From NCBI RefSeq assembly GCF_002847445.1, contig NZ_CP025430.1, positions 1,240,001 to 1,304,000 on the forward strand: 64,000 nt of DNA, in the 5' to 3' direction. This document shows positions 30,723-39,881 of this stretch, one piece after another. The notes under the pieces were generated by a model. It made no database searches, was not told where the DNA came from, and worked only from the letters and a program-made list of their open reading frames with translations. Made by a program: the position numbers and the translations under genes. The DNA comes from Paracoccus zhejiangensis (GTDB lineage: Bacteria; Pseudomonadota; Alphaproteobacteria; Rhodobacterales; Rhodobacteraceae). Position 1 is the first letter of the stretch; every line of letters begins with the position of its first letter.

Positions 30723-31612
30723 GCGACGCCCCGCGCCTCCGCCAGAAGATGCTGCCAGACTGCCGCCGCCGGGCGGGGGCGCGGCGCGGGCCGGCCGATC
30801 ATGACATAGGGCAAGGGCATCCGTGCCGCCGCCGGACCCGCTGCGACCAATGACCCGCGCGCCAGGTCGGCCGCCGCCAGCGTCTCCGGCAGCAGCGCCA
30901 CCCCGAGACCGCTGCGCGCCGCCGCCGCCGCGCCGGCCAGCCGATCCAGCACCATGCCCCGGCCAAGATCCGGCCGCCGCCCGCTGCCCATGGCCTCATG
31001 CCAATCGGCCCAAGACTGGGCGCTGCCATAAGACGGGCCCCAGCCGGTATGGATCAGCAACTCGTCGGGAACCCCTTCGACCCCGCCGATCCATTGCGCT
31101 GCCAGCGCAGGCGCGGCCACCGGCAGCATCCGATCCTGAAACAGCGTCTCGACCGCGTGCTGGGGATAGGCAGTCGCGCCATATGTGATGCGGATATCGA
31201 TGCCCTCGGCGGTGAAATCGACCGGATCGCGGCTCTCCTCGATGATCCGCACGCCCGCGCGCCCCTCCAGCCGCGCCAGCACCGGCAGAAGCCACAATTC
31301 GCCCACCGAAGCGATGACCGAGATCACCAGCCGGGGCCGCGAACTGGCATGGCGCAGATGCGCCGTCGCCTCGGTCAGCTCGGCAAAGGCGCCCGAGACG
31401 CGCTGGAACAGCTCTCGCCCGGCATCGGTCAGATCGACGCCATTGGCGCGGCGCAGGAACAGCTCCTTGCCGAACCGCGCCTCGAGTTGGCGGACATGCT
31501 GGCTGATCGCCGTGGCCGAGACGCCCAGTTCCTCGGCGGCACCGGCGAAACTGCCGCAGCGGGCGGCGTGGTCAAAGGCTTGTAGCGCGTTCAGGGGCAG
31601 GCGTTCGGGCAT
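30704..31612 (-). CDS. LysR family regulator, GcvA-like
   Basis: A 302-residue regulator. The N-terminal helix-turn-helix (LNALQAFDHAARCGSFAGAA, ELGVSATAISQHVRQLE, residues ~6-45) is close to GcvA/AmpR-type LysR proteins; residues ~95-295 form the periplasmic-binding-like effector domain. ATG 31612 (MPERLPLNAL) matches the family start. It is divergent from the Fe/2OG oxygenase with 163 bases between, the classical layout of a LysR regulator and its target. The inducer may be the amino acid the oxygenase uses (inference). Confidence 0.92.
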   Translation of the reverse strand: MPERLPLNALQAFDHAARCGSFAGAAEELGVSATAISQHVRQLEARFGKELFLRRANGVDLTDAGRELFQRVSGAFAELTEATAHLRHASSRPRLVISVIASVGELWLLPVLARLEGRAGVRIIEESRDPVDFTAEGIDIRITYGATAYPQHAVETLFQDRMLPVAAPALAAQWIGGVEGVPDELLIHTGWGPSYGSAQSWADWHEAMGSGRRPDLGRGMVLDRLAGAAAAARSGLGVALLPETLAAADLARGSLVAAGPAAARMPLPYVMIGRPAPRPRPAAAVWQHLLAEARGVAQALPG

Positions 31613-31775
31613 GTGGGGTTCGATCTGGCCGAAGAAAATCAGGGGCTGAGTGGCATCTTGCCTTAGATCTTCCACCAAGCCCAAGAAAATCTTGCCCTCA
31701 CCAAGTTTTCCCCGCCTGTGCAGACGCCGCGCCGAAGCGCAGGGTCTCCCTGACAGCATGACGGAGTGACCAGCC

Positions 31776-32573
31776 ATGAACCATCTGCTTGATCTCGACA
31801 CCTATCCCATCGACCGGCCCGACAGCCCGGCCTGCCTTGCGCTTGTCGAAAGCTGCCGGGCGCGGCTGGCCGAAGATGGCATGTTCGACCTGCCCGGCTT
31901 CCTGCGCCCCGAGGCGACCGAGGCCGCCGCCCGCGCCGCCGCGCCGACCATGGCGCGCGAGGGCTTCCGCCATGCCCGCCGCCACAACATCTATTTCCGC
32001 GACGAGGTCGAGGGGCTGACCGAGAATCACCCGGCCATGGTCAAGGTCGAGACGGTGAACCACACGCTTTGCGCGGATCAATTGCAGGGCAATCCGGTCA
32101 TCGCGCTGTACGAATGGCCACCCTTCGTCGCCTTCCTCGCCGCCATCATGGGCAAAGCCGCGCTTTACCCGATGGAGGATCCGATGGCGCGGGTGAACAT
32201 CCAAGCGAGCCGCGACGGCGAGGCGCTGAACTGGCATTTCGACCGCTCGGAATTCACCACCACGATCCTGTTGCAAGCGCCCGACGCGGGCGGTGAACTG
32301 GAATACCGCAAGGACCTGCGCGCGCCGGACCAGCCGAATTACGACGGGGTCGCGGCGGTGCTGAGGGGTGAAGACCCGCAGGTGCGGCGGATCGCGCTGA
32401 AACCCGGCGCGCTGAACGTCTTCCAAGGCGTGAACACGCTGCACCGGGTGGTGCCGGTCCGGGGCGCGACCGAGCGGATGGTGGCGATCTTTGCCTATTT
32501 CGACCGCCCCGGCGTGGCGATGACGGCGCGCGAGCAGCAGGGCTTCTATGGCCGTGCCACCGCTTCCGCGTAA
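31776..32573 (+). CDS. Fe(II)/2-oxoglutarate-dependent enzyme of the BesD/HalD amino-acid halogenase family, with hydroxylase-type facial triad
   Basis: A 265-residue cytosolic enzyme. The iron ligands are His154-x-Asp156 (LNWHFDRSEFTTTILLQ) and His223 (NTLHRVV), with Arg234 placed to bind 2-oxoglutarate. BesD/HalD-type halogenases replace the Asp with Gly/Ala so chloride can bind iron. Here the Asp is present, so hydroxylation of a free amino acid (lysine-like or other) is predicted rather than halogenation. Divergent LysR regulator upstream, shared terminator with nrdJ downstream. Substrate is not determinable. Confidence 0.8.
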   Translation: MNHLLDLDTYPIDRPDSPACLALVESCRARLAEDGMFDLPGFLRPEATEAAARAAAPTMAREGFRHARRHNIYFRDEVEGLTENHPAMVKVETVNHTLCADQLQGNPVIALYEWPPFVAFLAAIMGKAALYPMEDPMARVNIQASRDGEALNWHFDRSEFTTTILLQAPDAGGELEYRKDLRAPDQPNYDGVAAVLRGEDPQVRRIALKPGALNVFQGVNTLHRVVPVRGATERMVAIFAYFDRPGVAMTAREQQGFYGRATASA

Positions 32574-32578
32574 CGAGA

Positions 32579-32603
32579 AAGGCCGCGGATGATCCGCGGC
32601 CTT
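32579..32603. terminator. Bidirectional terminator between the 2OG oxygenase and nrdJ
   Basis: GGCCGCGGA (32581-32589) and TCCGCGGCC (32593-32601) form a perfect 9-bp stem with a 3-base loop, A-rich on one side and T-containing on the other, placed between two convergent genes. Likely ends both transcripts. Confidence 0.75.
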
Positions 32604-32626
32604 CCGGTCAGTTCAGCCCTCGCGGG

Positions 32627-34891
32627 TCAGCCGCATTTCGAATGGCCGCAGCTCGGGCAGGTCATGCAGCCCTCGACCATGCGCATGCCGTATTGGCCGC
32701 AGCTCGGGCAGGCCGGGCCGCGCGGGCGTTCGCCCACGGCCATCACCTCGGCCTGCGGGTCGGTCTTCAGCCCCATACCCTCGCCCTCGAGGAAGCCGGT
32801 GGAGATCATGTGCCGCTCGATCACCCCGCCGATGGCCGCGAGGATCGAGGGGACGTATTTGCCAGCCATCCAGGCGCCGCCACGCGGGTCGAAGACGGCT
32901 TTCAGTTCCTCGACCACGAAGGATACATCGCCGCCACGCCGGAACACGGCCGAGATCATCCGCGTCAGCGCCACGGTCCAGGCGAAATGCTCCATGTTCT
33001 TCGAGTTGATGAAGACCTCGAAGGGGCGACGGTGGCCGGCCTGCACGATGTCGTTCACGGTGATGTAGATGGCGTGCTCGCTGCCCGGCCATTTCAGCTT
33101 GTAAGTGGAGCCTTCCAGCGCCGCCGGGCGGTCCAGCGGCTCGGTCAGGTAGACCACATCGGCGCCGCGATCGGCCTCGGGCGCGGCCTCGGATGTTTCG
33201 CTGACCGACAGCACCGAGCCGGTCACGTCATTCGGGCGATAGGTGGTGCAGCCCTTGCAGCCCAGGTCCCAGGCCGAGAGATAGACATCCTTGAACTCTT
33301 CGAAGGAAATATCCTCGGGGCAGTTGATGGTCTTCGAGATGGAACTGTCGACCCATTCCTGCGCCGCCGCCTGCATGGCAACGTGATCCTTGGGCGCCAG
33401 CGTCTGCGCATTGGCGAAATAGTCGGGCAGCGGCGCATCGCCCTTGAGGTCGCGCCACATCTGCACGGCGTAATCCACCACCTCTTCCTCGGTACGCGAG
33501 CCGTCCTTCTGCAGCACCTTGCGGGTATAGGCATAGGCAAAGACCGGTTCGATCCCCGAGGACACGTTGCCGGCATAGAGGCTGATGGTCCCGGTCGGCG
33601 CGATCGAGGTCAGCAGCGCATTGCGGATGCCATTCGCAGCGATCGCGGCGCGCACATCGTCATCCATCCGCTGCATGAAGCCGGATTTCAGATATTCGTC
33701 GGCGTCAAACAGCGGGAATGCGCCCTTTTCCTTCGCCAGATCGGCACTCGCCAGATAGGCCGAGCGGGCGATGGCCTTCATCCATTTGCGCGTCTGCTCC
33801 ACCGCGTCCTTGGCGCCATAGCGCAGGCCCAGCATCAAGAGCGCATCGGCCAGCCCGGTGACGCCCAGACCGATCCGGCGCTTGGCCTGCGCCTCGGCCA
33901 GTTGCTGCGGCAGCGGAAAGCGGCTCGCGTCGACCACGTTGTCCATCATCCGCACGGCGGTGCGGACCAGATCGTCCAGCGCCTCGGCATCCAGATGCGC
34001 CTCGGCGGTAAACGGGTCCGTCACCAGCCGCGCGAGGTTGATCGAGCCCAGCAGGCAGGCGCCATAGGGCGGCAAGGGCTGCTCGCCGCAGGGATTGGTG
34101 GCGGCGATGGTCTCGGCGTAATGCAGGTTGTTCTGCTGGTTGATGCGGTCGATGAAGATCACGCCCGGCTCGGCGAAATCATAGGTCGCGCGCATGATGC
34201 GGTTCCACAGGTCGCGGGCATCGACGGTGCGATAGACCTTGCCCTCGAATTGCAGGTCCCAGCTCTTGCCGTCCTTCACCGCCTGCATGAAGGGATCGGT
34301 GATCAGCACCGACAGGTTGAACATGCGCAGCCGGGCGCTGTCCTGCTTGGCCTCGATGAAGGCCTCGATATCGGGATGGTCACAGCGCATCGTCGCCATC
34401 ATCGCGCCCCGGCGCGAGCCTGCCGACATGATGGTGCGGCACATCGCGTCCCAGACATCCATGAACGACAGCGGACCCGAGGCATCCGCCGCCACCCCAT
34501 GCACCGCCGCCCCGCGCGGCCGGATGGTCGAGAAGTCATAGCCGATACCGCCGCCCTGCTGCATGGTCAGCGCGGCTTCCTTCAGCATGTCGAAGATCCC
34601 GCCCATGCTGTCGGGAATGGTGCCCATGACGAAACAGTTGAACAACGTCACCGTGCGGCCGGTGCCAGCACCCGCCAGAATCCGTCCCGCTGGCAGGAAC
34701 TTGAAATCCTCGAGCGCGGCATAGAAGCGGTCTTCCCACTCGGCCGGCTTGCTCTCGACCGAAGCCAGATCACGCGCCACCCGCCGCCAGCTGTCCTCGA
34801 CCGTACCATCGACCGGCTGCCCCTCGGCATCCTTCATCCGGTATTTCATGTCCCAGATTTGTTCGGCAATCGGGGCGGCAAAGCGGCTCAT
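32627..34891 (-). CDS. nrdJ: Adenosylcobalamin-dependent (class II) ribonucleotide reductase
   Basis: A 754-residue enzyme reducing ribonucleotides to deoxyribonucleotides with coenzyme B12. Visible are the ATP-cone-less N-terminus, NCFVMGTIPDSMGGIFDML near residue 85, QQGGGIGYDFSTIRPRG near 113, the active-site Cys region NPCGEQPLPPYGACLLGS near 270, and a C-terminal TSCPD-type module. The last 30 residues carry Cys pairs (CPSCGQYG, CMTCPSCGHSKC) for zinc and thiol shuttling. ATG 34891 has AAGGA upstream. A NrdR box is 35 bases before the start. Confidence 0.95.
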   Translation of the reverse strand: MSRFAAPIAEQIWDMKYRMKDAEGQPVDGTVEDSWRRVARDLASVESKPAEWEDRFYAALEDFKFLPAGRILAGAGTGRTVTLFNCFVMGTIPDSMGGIFDMLKEAALTMQQGGGIGYDFSTIRPRGAAVHGVAADASGPLSFMDVWDAMCRTIMSAGSRRGAMMATMRCDHPDIEAFIEAKQDSARLRMFNLSVLITDPFMQAVKDGKSWDLQFEGKVYRTVDARDLWNRIMRATYDFAEPGVIFIDRINQQNNLHYAETIAATNPCGEQPLPPYGACLLGSINLARLVTDPFTAEAHLDAEALDDLVRTAVRMMDNVVDASRFPLPQQLAEAQAKRRIGLGVTGLADALLMLGLRYGAKDAVEQTRKWMKAIARSAYLASADLAKEKGAFPLFDADEYLKSGFMQRMDDDVRAAIAANGIRNALLTSIAPTGTISLYAGNVSSGIEPVFAYAYTRKVLQKDGSRTEEEVVDYAVQMWRDLKGDAPLPDYFANAQTLAPKDHVAMQAAAQEWVDSSISKTINCPEDISFEEFKDVYLSAWDLGCKGCTTYRPNDVTGSVLSVSETSEAAPEADRGADVVYLTEPLDRPAALEGSTYKLKWPGSEHAIYITVNDIVQAGHRRPFEVFINSKNMEHFAWTVALTRMISAVFRRGGDVSFVVEELKAVFDPRGGAWMAGKYVPSILAAIGGVIERHMISTGFLEGEGMGLKTDPQAEVMAVGERPRGPACPSCGQYGMRMVEGCMTCPSCGHSKCG

Positions 34892-34925
34892 CAGGGGCAA
34901 TCCTTGGTATGTCATCGAGGAGAAA

Positions 34926-34941
34926 ATACTATATATGGTGT
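34926..34941 (-). promoter_or_regulatory. NrdR box upstream of nrdJ
   Basis: Minus-strand ACACCATATATAGTAT agrees with the NrdR consensus ACACWATATATWGTGT at 14 of 16 positions. It overlaps the probable -10 region, so NrdR would block nrdJ transcription when dATP is high. A clear second box was not seen. Confidence 0.6.
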
Positions 34942-34954
34942 TGGCGAGGCAGCC

Positions 34955-35806
34955 TCAAGGCGCAATCATATCATTTTCGAGCGCGGAACGCACGGCTTGT
35001 TCGGCCTTGGCCGACAACGATTTCCGCGTCTCGCCCGCAACCGCGATTGGTGGATGAAGCGTCACCGTCACGCTGCCCTGACGGCGCACCGACAGCACAT
35101 GCATCAGATGCGGGCCAAGGTCCATATCCCCCCACCAGCCATAGAAGCGCGCGTCCTCGCCGCGCGGGGCGTGGTAATCGGCGATGATCGGCTGGATCGC
35201 CAGGTCGAGCGGCAGTTCCGGGTCGAGAAAGCCCTGGAACAGCGTCGGCTTGAAGGGCAGCACCCGGCGGCCATCGGACGAGGTGCCTTCGGGGAAGAAC
35301 AGCAGGCGATGACCAGCGCGGACACGCTCGGCAAATTCATGCGCCTGCTGGCGCGCGAGCTTCGGGTCGCGGATGACGAAATGGGTATTGGTCACGCGGG
35401 TCAGGATATTGATGCCCGGCCAGCCCGAGACCTCGGCCTTGCTGACGAAGAAGACCGGCATGGCGGCGTTCAGCACGAAGATGTCGAGCCAGCTGGAATG
35501 GTTGGCGACCACCGCACCGGGGCCGCGCAGGGGCTTGCCAACGCGGCGCCAGCCGATGCCCAAGAAGAACAGGCACAGCCGGCAGACCATCTGCACATGT
35601 GGGCCGGTCCAGGGGCGGCGGGGGCCGTGGAACAGCCGCTCGACGGCGCGCAAGGGCAGGATCAGCAGCACCCCGATCGCCAGCACGAGGATGACCGGCA
35701 CCCCGCGCCGGACCACGCGCAGCCAGTCGCGCAGGCTCAACGGGCGGCCAAGCGCATAGCCGCTGTTATCGCGCCATGTCGCAGGACCCCGGCCCTGGTC
35801 GCTCAT
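34955..35806 (-). CDS. olsA: 1-acyl-sn-glycerol-3-phosphate acyltransferase-like O-acyltransferase (OlsA)
   Basis: A 283-residue PlsC-family enzyme, membrane-bound through a hydrophobic segment near residues 35-55. The acyltransferase motif I is NHSSWLDIFVL near 101 (HxxxxD, read as HSSWLD), with FFPEGTSSDG near 170 as motif III. It overlaps the upstream OlsB gene by ATGA, which identifies it as the second enzyme of ornithine-lipid synthesis, adding the secondary fatty acid to lyso-ornithine lipid. Ornithine lipids replace phospholipids under phosphate limitation. Confidence 0.88.
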   Translation of the reverse strand: MSDQGRGPATWRDNSGYALGRPLSLRDWLRVVRRGVPVILVLAIGVLLILPLRAVERLFHGPRRPWTGPHVQMVCRLCLFFLGIGWRRVGKPLRGPGAVVANHSSWLDIFVLNAAMPVFFVSKAEVSGWPGINILTRVTNTHFVIRDPKLARQQAHEFAERVRAGHRLLFFPEGTSSDGRRVLPFKPTLFQGFLDPELPLDLAIQPIIADYHAPRGEDARFYGWWGDMDLGPHLMHVLSVRRQGSVTVTLHPPIAVAGETRKSLSAKAEQAVRSALENDMIAP

Positions 35807-36588
35807 TGCTGCTGCTGCCAGCGGGATTCGTAGAACTTGCGGTGCTTGTCGGACATGGCGGCGGTGTCCATCAGCAGGAATACATCGGTGGTGTTGAAGG
35901 CCCGGTCGAGATAGGCGCCCTGCCCGACCTGCCCGCCAAGCCGCAGATAGGCCTTGATGAGCGCCGGCATGTTCACCATCGCCTCGCGCCGGTCGATGCG
36001 TTCGGCGGGGATCAGGTCCATGTCCTGATAGCCCTCGGGCTTCGCGGTCGGCCGCAGCTCGGAGGGCGCAAGATGGTTCTGGTGCAGCCACGAAAGCGAG
36101 GGCGCCAGCACGTCGATATCGGTGCCGTGGAAGCTGGCAACGCCGAACAGCACCTCGATATCCAGATCCAGCACGTAATCGGCCAGCGCGTTCCACAGCA
36201 GGAACATGCCCGAGCCGCCGCGATATTCGGGATCGACGCAGGAGCGGCCCAGTTCCAGCAGGCTGCGACCGCAGTCACGCAAAACGCTCAGGTCATATTC
36301 GGCGTCGCAATAGAAGCGCCCGAACTCGGCCGCGCGCGAGCCGGGCAGCAGGCGATAGACGCCGACCACATGGTCCAACTCCTCGGCGCTGCGGCGCGAA
36401 TCGATCAGGCAGAGGTGATCGACCACCGGGTCGAACTCGTCGCGTTCCAGCCGGTTCTCGTGATCGACCAGCGGGCCATCGCCGCCCAGTTCCTCGACGA
36501 AGACGCGATAGCGCAGGCGCTGCGCCGCCTTGAGGTCACGCTCGCTGGTGGCGATGCGGATCTGGAAATAGTTGGTATCGGGGGTCAT
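35803..36588 (-). CDS. olsB: L-ornithine N(alpha)-acyltransferase OlsB
   Basis: A 261-residue GNAT-fold enzyme making lyso-ornithine lipid from ornithine and 3-hydroxyacyl-ACP. The pattern QRLRYRVFVEELG near residue 24, HLCLIDSRR near 58, ELGRSCVDPEYRGGSGMFLLW near 112 and the VNMPALIKAYLRLGGQVG segment near 209 are all characteristic of OlsB/hemolysin-like acyltransferases. ATG 36588 (MTPDTNYF) is used; a longer frame to 36837 is not supported. First gene of the olsBA pair. Confidence 0.92.
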   Translation of the reverse strand: MTPDTNYFQIRIATSERDLKAAQRLRYRVFVEELGGDGPLVDHENRLERDEFDPVVDHLCLIDSRRSAEELDHVVGVYRLLPGSRAAEFGRFYCDAEYDLSVLRDCGRSLLELGRSCVDPEYRGGSGMFLLWNALADYVLDLDIEVLFGVASFHGTDIDVLAPSLSWLHQNHLAPSELRPTAKPEGYQDMDLIPAERIDRREAMVNMPALIKAYLRLGGQVGQGAYLDRAFNTTDVFLLMDTAAMSDKHRKFYESRWQQQQ

Positions 36589-36769
36589 GCCGAGGGGTCG
36601 GGCCTTTTCCTGCGCTCGGGGCTGTTCTCTAGGCGGGGGAACCCAGCATTGCAAGCGTAGAGCGCCCTCATCGCGGCAACCCTGCGGCAAAGCGACACTG
36701 CCCAAGGGTCGAGTTTTCCTTGCGAAAATCGCGTATTGATTGCAAAACCATGGGCATGGAACCTCACCG

Positions 36770-36949
36770 TCAGGCCCCGTCGGGCCGCACCAGTTGCAGC
36801 GCGATCCGACGACCGTCGATGACCTGCTTGCCCGCATGGGCGAAATTCACCGTGATCCTGTCGCCGATGCGCGACTGCACCTGCCCCTCGCCCCAGTCGG
36901 GCGCGCCGGGGTGGCGGACGATCATGCCGGGTTCCAGAAGCTCGTTCAT
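36770..36949 (-). CDS. DUF3553 small protein
   Basis: A 59-residue beta-rich protein: MNELLEPGMIVRHPGAPDWG, then GQVQSRIGDRITVNFAHAGK. The WGxGQVQS pattern marks DUF3553, seen alone in alphaproteobacteria and attached to UvrD-type helicases, where it resembles a nucleic-acid or RNAP-binding SH3-like fold. ATG 36949 has a GGAG site. Divergent from chpT by 36 bases. Function unknown. Confidence 0.8.
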   Translation of the reverse strand: MNELLEPGMIVRHPGAPDWGEGQVQSRIGDRITVNFAHAGKQVIDGRRIALQLVRPDGA

Positions 36950-36985
36950 CACCACTCCCCTGCCTTTCAGCCAAACTAGGATGCC

Positions 36986-37615
36986 ATGACCGACAGTTCA
37001 ACGCGGATCGAGCCGCTGGATCTCGCGCTTCTCCTCGGATCGCGGCTGTGCCACGACCTCGTCTCGCCGCTTGGCGCCATCTCGAACGGAGTAGAGCTGA
37101 TGCAGATGGGCGGCGCACCGATGGCCGTGGCGCAGGGCCCCGAGATGCAGTTGGTGGCCGATGCGGTCGAGGCGGCGCGGGCGCGCATCCAGACCTTCCG
37201 CATGGCCTTCGGCCGCTCGGGCGAGGAACAGCGGATCTCTGGCCCGGAACTGGCACGGCTGATCCGCGACATGGGCGCGCAGGGGCGGCTGAAGATCGAA
37301 CTGGACAGCGATGGCGACCAGCCGCGCCGCGAGGTGCAGATGCTGCTTCTGGCGCTGATGTGCCTCGAAAGCGCGATGCCCTGGGGCGGGCGGGTGCTGG
37401 TGGTGCGCAGCGGCACCGGCTGGAGGCTGGTCGGCGAGGCCGACCGGACCAAGCCCGAGCCCGAGCTGTGGTCCTGGCTGGATGGCAGCGCACCCGACCT
37501 GCCGCATCCGCCATCGGCCAAGGTGCATTTCGCGCTGCTGGCCGAAGCCATCCGCGCCTCGGGCCGCAGCCTGACATGGGAATTGGACGAGCGCGGGGCC
37601 GAGATCAGCTTCTAG
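36986..37615 (+). CDS. chpT: Histidine phosphotransferase ChpT
   Basis: A 209-residue dimeric phosphotransferase resembling a histidine kinase with a degenerate ATPase lobe. The phosphorylated His is in SRLCHDLVSPLGAISNG near residue 23. The C-terminal half lacks ATP-binding G boxes. In alphaproteobacteria ChpT carries phosphate from the CckA kinase to CtrA and CpdR, controlling cell cycle, motility or gene transfer agent. Two perfect and one near-perfect CtrA-type boxes occur elsewhere in this window. Confidence 0.88.
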   Translation: MTDSSTRIEPLDLALLLGSRLCHDLVSPLGAISNGVELMQMGGAPMAVAQGPEMQLVADAVEAARARIQTFRMAFGRSGEEQRISGPELARLIRDMGAQGRLKIELDSDGDQPRREVQMLLLALMCLESAMPWGGRVLVVRSGTGWRLVGEADRTKPEPELWSWLDGSAPDLPHPPSAKVHFALLAEAIRASGRSLTWELDERGAEISF

Positions 37616-37636
37616 GCTGACCCCTGCCCCGGCAAG

Positions 37637-39025
37637 TTACTCCGCCGCCTCGGCATGGTGATGGCGCCGGGTCGGCTGGCGCATGGTCACCATTTCCTCG
37701 GCCATGGTCGGATGCACGGCGATGGTGGCGTCGAAATCGGCCTTGGTCGCGCCCATGGTGATCGGGATGGCGACCAGCTGGATCATCTCGCCCGCCTCGG
37801 GGCCGAAGATGTGGCAGCCGAGCACCCGGTCGGTCTCGCTGCAGACGATCAGCTTCATCATCACCTGCGCCGGCGAGCCAGCAAAGGCCGAGCGCATCGG
37901 CCGGAAGGTGGTGGCATAGATGTCCACGCCGCCGCGCTTCTTCGCCTCGTCCTCGGTCATGCCGACACCGCCCAGCTCGTGCGGGCGGGTATAGACGGCA
38001 TGGGCGACAAGGCTGTGATCCATCTTGCGGGGGATGCCGCCGAAGACGGTATCGGCAAAGCTGTGACCCTCGCGGATCGCCACCGGCGTCAGGTTCACCC
38101 GGTTCGTCACATCACCCACGGCAAAGATCGAGGGCACGGATGTCTGCGACCAGTCATCGACCTCGACCGCACCATTGGGCTGCAGACGCACGCCCGCCTC
38201 GGCCAGCCCCAGCCCGCCGGTATAGGGCGCGCGGCCGGTCGCAAAGATCACCGCATCAAACTCATCATGGCTGTCATCGTCGAAGCTGACGCGGATGCGG
38301 CCATCGCCGTCCCGCGCGAGCCCTGTGGGCGAGAGGCCAAGGCGCAGGTCGATGCCGTTGCTGCCAAGTTGCCGGGTCATCAGATCGCGGGTCTCGCCGT
38401 CAAAGCCGCGCAGCACCGCATTGCCGCGATAGTTGAGCGTGGTCTCGACCCCCAGCCCCTGCAGGATGCAGGCAAATTCGCAGGCGATGAAGCCGCCGCC
38501 GATGATCAGGGCGCGGCGCGGCAGGCTGTCCATCAGGAACAGGTCATCCGAGACCATCCCCAGTTCCGCCCCCGGAATATCGGGGCGCTGTGGCCGGCCG
38601 CCTGCGGCGATCAGGATGTGCTTGGCGCTTTTGCGGCTGCCATCGGCCAGCTCGACCGTATGAGCATCGGCGACGCGGGCGCGCTGCAGGAAGATATCGA
38701 CCCCGGCCTGGTCCAGCCCGGCGGTATAGGCGCGCTCGAGCCGGTCCAGTTCAAGGTTCAGCTTGCCGTGGAAATCGGGCCAGCTGAACGCCCCCGCCGA
38801 GGCCTCGAGCCAGCCATAGCCATGCGCCTCTTCGGCAAGTCCGCGGGCGGAAGAGGCGAAGACCATCAGCTTCTTCGGCACGCAGCCGCGGATGACACAG
38901 GTGCCGCCCATGCGGCTTTCCTCGGCCAGCGCCACGCGGGCGCCATGCTGTCCGGCGGCAATGCGCGCGGCGCGCACCCCGCCCGAACCGCCACCGATGA
39001 CGAAGAGATCATAGTCGAAACTCAT
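37637..39025 (-). CDS. gor: Glutathione-disulfide reductase
   Basis: A 462-residue flavoprotein reducing oxidised glutathione with NADPH. FAD motif GGGSGGVRAARIAA near residue 12, redox Cys pair in GGTCVIRGCVPKKLM near 41, NADPH motif near 175 (IIGGGFIACEFA), and the C-terminal acid/base His in HPTMAEEM near 445. The start overlaps the rpiA stop as ATGA; the enzyme and RpiA both bear on NADPH balance. The Asn/Arg residues after the second Gly-rich loop (LNYRGNAV) support NADPH use. Confidence 0.94.
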   Translation of the reverse strand: MSFDYDLFVIGGGSGGVRAARIAAGQHGARVALAEESRMGGTCVIRGCVPKKLMVFASSARGLAEEAHGYGWLEASAGAFSWPDFHGKLNLELDRLERAYTAGLDQAGVDIFLQRARVADAHTVELADGSRKSAKHILIAAGGRPQRPDIPGAELGMVSDDLFLMDSLPRRALIIGGGFIACEFACILQGLGVETTLNYRGNAVLRGFDGETRDLMTRQLGSNGIDLRLGLSPTGLARDGDGRIRVSFDDDSHDEFDAVIFATGRAPYTGGLGLAEAGVRLQPNGAVEVDDWSQTSVPSIFAVGDVTNRVNLTPVAIREGHSFADTVFGGIPRKMDHSLVAHAVYTRPHELGGVGMTEDEAKKRGGVDIYATTFRPMRSAFAGSPAQVMMKLIVCSETDRVLGCHIFGPEAGEMIQLVAIPITMGATKADFDATIAVHPTMAEEMVTMRQPTRRHHHAEAAE

Positions 39026-39795
39026 GCCTCGTCCTCCTCGGCAAAGAGCGGATCAACCTCGTCGGACAGGTCGTCGCGGGTCAGTTCGACCACGCTGCCA
39101 TCGGGCTTGCCGATGATCGCCAGATCGCAGATGCCGAGGAACAGCCCATGTTCGACCACGCCCGGAATATCGGCAAAGCCACGCGCCAGCCGCGCCGGGT
39201 CGGGGATCGCCTCCAGCGAAAGATCAAGGATCAGGTTGCCCTCGTCGGTCAGGAAGGGCTGGCCGTCGCGCTTGCGCAAGAGGATCGGGCGCTGGCCCAG
39301 ACCCTGTGCCTCCAGCATCTCGCGGATCAGCCGTTCGGTGATCTGCCAGCCGAACTGGATCACCTCGACCGGCAGGTGAAAGGCGCCAAGCGTCTCGACC
39401 ACCTTGCCGGGGTCGGCGATGACCACCATGCGGTCGCTGGCGCGAGCGACGATCTTCTCGCGCAAATGCGCCCCGCCGCCACCCTTGATCAGGTTCAGGT
39501 CCGGGTCCACCTCGTCGGCCCCGTCGATGGTCAGGTCGAGCCAGCCGATCTGGTCCAGCGGTTCCACCCTGAGGCCAAGGCTCGACGCCAGGTCGGCAGT
39601 CGCCTGCGAGGTCGCGGCGCAGCGCAGGCTCAGCCCCTCGGCCCTGGCCCGCGCGGCCAGTTCGCGCACCATGATGACGGCGGTCGAGCCGGTGCCGAGG
39701 CCCAGTTTCATGCCATCCTCGACCAGCGCGATGGCGGCGCGCGAGGCGGCCAGCTTGGCGGCGTCAGAGGGGGAAAGATCGGTCGGTTCGCTCAT
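39022..39795 (-). CDS. rpiA: Ribose-5-phosphate isomerase A
   Basis: A 257-residue isomerase between ribose 5- and ribulose 5-phosphate. LGLGTGSTAVIMVREL near residue 32 is the phosphate loop; TIDGADEVDPDLNLIKGGGGAHLREK near 85-110 carries the catalytic Asp, Glu and Lys. Slightly long tail (acidic, ending FAEEDEA) compared with typical 220-235 residues. Follows the PhoR-like gene by 86 bases and overlaps gor. Confidence 0.95.
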   Translation of the reverse strand: MSEPTDLSPSDAAKLAASRAAIALVEDGMKLGLGTGSTAVIMVRELAARARAEGLSLRCAATSQATADLASSLGLRVEPLDQIGWLDLTIDGADEVDPDLNLIKGGGGAHLREKIVARASDRMVVIADPGKVVETLGAFHLPVEVIQFGWQITERLIREMLEAQGLGQRPILLRKRDGQPFLTDEGNLILDLSLEAIPDPARLARGFADIPGVVEHGLFLGICDLAIIGKPDGSVVELTRDDLSDEVDPLFAEEDEA

Positions 39796-39881
39796 GGCAT
39801 CCTCGCTGGCAATCGGTCGGAAATCTTATAGGCCGATGCCCGCCGGGGTGCGAGTGCCGATTGCGTGGGCGGGATGGGGCG

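Noticed and set aside
32642..35833. 1063-codon plus-strand open frame across nrdJ and olsA
   Set aside because: Composition is low-complexity His/Arg/Gly-rich shadow coding opposite two clear genes; no domain and no initiation signal.
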